Assembly: GCF_003063315.1 (NCBI RefSeq)
Contig: NZ_NERV01000001.1
Location: forward strand, 558,001 to 622,000
DNA: 64,000 nucleotides
Reading direction: 5' to 3'
Source of the DNA: Limnohabitans sp. T6-5
GTDB taxonomy: Bacteria > Pseudomonadota > Gammaproteobacteria > Burkholderiales > Burkholderiaceae_C
Part shown: one piece after another, positions 61,193 to 64,000 of the stretch
How the letters are laid out: the number at the start of each line of letters is the position of its first letter
Position numbering within the stretch: position 1 is the stretch's first letter
The notes under the pieces: generated by a model
Database searches by the model: none
Told to the model about the DNA's origin: nothing
The model's input: only the letters and a program-made list of their open reading frames with translations
Made by a program: the position numbers and the translations under genes

Positions 61193-64000
61193 TCACAAGT
61201 CCAATGCAAAGATAGCCGGGCTGATTCGGTAGCAGCGTGAAAGCCCTATCCCCGGCAATCGGGGTTTGCAGTCATGCCGCCCTTTAGCCTCAGGGATCAA
61301 GCAACCATGGTCAACCAACACCCGGGCCACAGCGCCAGCATCAAAGCCCCTGCACACCTCAGCCTTGAACACCTCAGCGTGAACGAAATATTCGGTACTG
61401 ACTGATTCGGCCATGGTTGACGCCATGCGCTCCCCGTATTCCCGTTGGTGTTCAGCATCGTTCTTGATCGGCTTACCGTCCTCGCTCACCATGCGCCGGA
61501 ACCCGGCCCGGTTCAGGGTCTTGGCTGCATGGTCATCCCCTGCCCTGTGCCACCAGGTGAACCGCCCTTCACCGTGCGATTCAAGGAATGCCCGCACTTG
61601 TCGCAGCATGGCGGTCACTTCACCGTCACCAGACCCGCCCCGTGAGGCCATCCAGGCATTGAAACAGGTGATCGCGGCCCGTTCGCTCTCGCCCGGCTCC
61701 CAGCCTGTCAGGCCCGCCTTTGTGGCCATCTCGCCCGCTGCACCCACCAGGGCAAAGCGCAGGCCCACCCTGTGAACCTGCCCGCCCCCGGATTCGGGGA
61801 TCATGCGGGCTTCTATCGCCTGCACCCGCTGGCGTATGTCAGCTTTCAGCGTGTGGGCGTTGTCGGTCAACCACTGCAACCAGGCACGGCCCGGGCCACC
61901 GTAGCAGCGGCCCGCCTGTTCAACGATGTGGCGTGAAAACGCAGACCCGCCGCCCTCGATCCCGTGCAGGTTTTCCAGCATCCCCAAACCAGCGCCAGCA
62001 TCGGCGGGAATATCGGCCATTCGCACTTCTTGCCCTGTTCGCGCCCGCTTCATGCCTTCGGCCATGTGATCGGCCAAACCCAATTCACCAGCAGACAAAA
62101 ACAGCAGCCGCCATGAAAGCCGGGGCCGTGGTGCGCCGTTACGGGTTGCCCGTGCCTTGCTTGATTCATTGGCCAGCATGTAGGCGCACTCGCCCGCCGT
62201 TTTGGGGTCCACCTGTGCCAGTTCATCCAGCACCAGCAGCGAATCGCAGTGCTGGGCTGCAATCGCTTCAAGGGCGTTATCGGTGGTGCGCCAGCGTTGC
62301 AGGTAATTGGGGCCACCGTTCACGCTTGCCGCTACTTTCAGGGCCGTGGTTTTGCCCGTTGACGATCCACCGCGAAAGTGAAAACCGCCCGATTCAACAC
62401 ACCCAGGGCGCAGCAAAGGCCCGGCAAAGGCGCTGGCCACAGCGAACACCAGGCGCGAATTACCCGCACACATCGCGCCCACACGGTCACGCCATTGGTC
62501 AGCAGTACCTTTGACTGTGAAAGTGTTTTCCATGGCTTGGTCACTTTGGAAAACGATCTTTTCGGCTTCATCGCCCATGGTTTCGCGTGGCAAAACAAAG
62601 GCCAGGCCGTGCCACCCTATGCGGTCGGTGCAGGTGGTGAAATCTTCGGGCTGGCGCGTTTGAATGTATTGGGTCAGCAGGTTTCGGGCGCGTGGTGAAG
62701 TGCCAATTCTCAGACCCTGCCCCATCAAAAATGCTCGGTATTCGCCACCGTCACCCGCCAGCATACGGGCGGGCATGGCCCATGTTTTGACGTGCCCCAA
62801 TGGATCGGCAAAGCGCAGGTGATAACCCCAGCCGCCGCCATCATGGTCACGGGTCAATGCCAGCACGTCCAAACGACTGCACAGCCATTCGGCCTTGGTG
62901 GGTTCGCCGTCCTTGTCCACACCAGCATAAAACACACCTTCATCGGTCACGCTGAATCTGTCCCACTCGTTCGCAGCTTTGCCGCCCGTGTGGCCACCGT
63001 CACCGCCGTGGCCACCATCGCCACCAGCAGCGCCAGCACTGGCCCCGCTTGAAGGCTTTTTGTTTCGTGCTGGGGGCTTGGTCTTGCCAGGCGCGTTTGT
63101 TTGGTGCGTGGCCCCGTCTGGTGCGTCCTGTGCGCCATCGTGCGCCGCCATCGCTGCCAGTTCGTGATCGGCAATCGCGGACAACACACAGTCACGCACA
63201 GCGTCAAGGCCGTGGGCTTGGTGCATGTCGTTGAAATCGCTTTGATTCGCTGCCAGGTCAACCGGGAACACGGCCAAACCCTTCACGGCCAAAGCCGCCG
63301 CCGTGGCTTTGATCTTGCCGGGGTTGTTGCCTGTTTTGATGAACGTGGCTTGGTCATCGTCACCACACAGCACCAGCAGCGCAGCGGGGTAAAGCTGGCG
63401 CAGGGCGTGGGCCACCTTGTCCATGTTGCCCGCATCAAAGGCCACCGCCACCGGATATCCCGTGGCTTCGTGCAGGCTTGCCGCCGTGGCGTAACCCTCA
63501 GCCACCAAAATGACGCGCACAGCCGCCCCTTGATCGCCCGCATGATCGCCCGCTTGATCGCCATCCCGGCCACCAGCGCCAGCTACAGCAGCCGGGGCAG
63601 GCACCGCACCCAGCAAGTGCCAAAGGCCCGATTTACGGCCATCCTTCAAAAATCGTTTTGTGCCCTCAGCGGTCACGCCTTGCAGGTTCCACAGCTTGCC
63701 CGCACCGTCAAACAGCGGGATCATCAAAGCGCCATCCACCGCACCAAAGCGCAGGCCGTGGGCCTTCACGCCTTTTCGCACCAGGTAAGCGGATTCGCCT
63801 TGATCGCTGCCCGCCTCCCATGCCTTCACAGCAGCAGCCGCCGCCGTTTCATGTCGCTGGCGCTGGGCTTCGGCTTCGCGGGTTTGTAGTTCGTGGTGAT
63901 CGCGCTGCCTTTGTGCCAGCACTTCGGGCGAAGGTTTGGCCGCTGCCTGCCCGTCTTTGGGCACGGTGTAGCCGTGTTGTTTGGCGAGGTGGATCAATGA
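61193..64000 (-). CDS. TOPRIM / DUF927 primase-helicase-like protein, partial
   Basis: The frame runs past the right window edge; 935 codons are visible. Counting from the first visible residue, a TOPRIM domain lies near 158-235 (VILVAEGYATAASLHEATGY and LLVLCGDDD, giving the Glu and D-x-D). A Gly/His/Asp-rich linker follows at 300-345. DUF927 comes next, with Walker A GGSSTGKTTALKVAAS near 542 and Walker B SLLVLDELAQVD near 588. A C-terminal helical region completes it. Such proteins prime and unwind DNA of integrated plasmids or phage satellites. The small repeat GDQAGDHAGDQ near 145 is encoded by short tandem DNA repeats. Confidence 0.85.
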   Translation of the reverse strand, partial: SLIHLAKQHGYTVPKDGQAAAKPSPEVLAQRQRDHHELQTREAEAQRQRHETAAAAAVKAWEAGSDQGESAYLVRKGVKAHGLRFGAVDGALMIPLFDGAGKLWNLQGVTAEGTKRFLKDGRKSGLWHLLGAVPAPAAVAGAGGRDGDQAGDHAGDQGAAVRVILVAEGYATAASLHEATGYPVAVAFDAGNMDKVAHALRQLYPAALLVLCGDDDQATFIKTGNNPGKIKATAAALAVKGLAVFPVDLAANQSDFNDMHQAHGLDAVRDCVLSAIADHELAAMAAHDGAQDAPDGATHQTNAPGKTKPPARNKKPSSGASAGAAGGDGGHGGDGGHTGGKAANEWDRFSVTDEGVFYAGVDKDGEPTKAEWLCSRLDVLALTRDHDGGGWGYHLRFADPLGHVKTWAMPARMLAGDGGEYRAFLMGQGLRIGTSPRARNLLTQYIQTRQPEDFTTCTDRIGWHGLAFVLPRETMGDEAEKIVFQSDQAMENTFTVKGTADQWRDRVGAMCAGNSRLVFAVASAFAGPLLRPGCVESGGFHFRGGSSTGKTTALKVAASVNGGPNYLQRWRTTDNALEAIAAQHCDSLLVLDELAQVDPKTAGECAYMLANESSKARATRNGAPRPRLSWRLLFLSAGELGLADHMAEGMKRARTGQEVRMADIPADAGAGLGMLENLHGIEGGGSAFSRHIVEQAGRCYGGPGRAWLQWLTDNAHTLKADIRQRVQAIEARMIPESGGGQVHRVGLRFALVGAAGEMATKAGLTGWEPGESERAAITCFNAWMASRGGSGDGEVTAMLRQVRAFLESHGEGRFTWWHRAGDDHAAKTLNRAGFRRMVSEDGKPIKNDAEHQREYGERMASTMAESVSTEYFVHAEVFKAEVCRGFDAGAVARVLVDHGCLIPEAKGRHDCKPRLPGIGLSRCYRISPAIFALDL

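Overview
The window looks like a chromosomal segment of a betaproteobacterium of the order Burkholderiales, most likely family Comamonadaceae. I infer this from GC-rich coding sequence, the linked set folC / SPOR protein / cvpA / purF / metZ, a prfB gene with its +1 frameshift site, and a urate-to-allantoate pathway built on membrane-bound PuuD. The genus cannot be fixed from sequence reading alone.

Layout. 1-6.3 kb: end of a TonB-dependent receptor, rhlE, dcd, a BMP-type solute-binding protein, and a homoserine dehydrogenase preceded by a threonine leader peptide (MITTTTNAAT), followed by a decayed AlbA_2-type gene. 6.3-17.2 kb: first half of a purine-catabolic locus: adenine/adenosine deaminase, PuuD, XdhC, two MFS transporters, a small Cys-rich protein, XdhB and XdhA. 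17.2-23.7 kb: an AT-richer accessory zone that splits the purine locus. It holds nine copies of a short hairpin repeat (core GGGGTCAGATCCCGATTAAT), two intact and three broken copies of a staphylococcal-nuclease-like lipoprotein gene whose stop codons lie inside the repeat, an IS5-type transposase remnant, a 234-bp inverted-repeat element, a crotonase, a GIY-YIG-like protein and a toxin-antitoxin pair. 23.7-31.8 kb: second half of the purine locus: UraH, a GntR regulator, PuuE, a UraD/allantoate amidohydrolase fusion and an M20 hydrolase. A small two-helix membrane protein and a P-loop/TPR STAND protein are inserted in this operon. 31.9-34.2 kb: a ParD/RelE-type pair, a phytanoyl-CoA dioxygenase-like protein, REP-like DNA and a tRNA-Ala/Glu/Asp operon. 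34.2-58.7 kb: core genes (gltX, metZ, purF, cvpA, SPOR protein, folC, ppnP, argG, murB, yajQ, plsY, ybaK, prfB, pepN, fbp) with small accessory insertions. 58.7-64 kb: after tRNA-Thr, a different kind of DNA begins, with GCGGGGACA iterons beside DnaA-box-like sites, a glycosyltransferase and a TOPRIM/DUF927 primase-helicase-like gene cut by the window edge; this is probably an integrated replicating element.

How the genes work together. Deaminase, XdhABC, PuuD, UraH, UraD, PuuE and allantoate amidohydrolase cover purine base to ureidoglycine. A 20-bp sequence, ACCGAAGTGTATACARTTTT, occurs upstream of puuD and between uraH and gntR, so the GntR protein probably controls both halves.

The strongest candidate for an undescribed system is the small membrane protein plus STAND/TPR protein at 27.8-30.6 kb. 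Both carry a similar, equally spaced G-x-G-N...N-x-V segment, reminiscent of shared signalling motifs that link NLR-like proteins to separately encoded effectors. The nuclease/repeat array is the second candidate.
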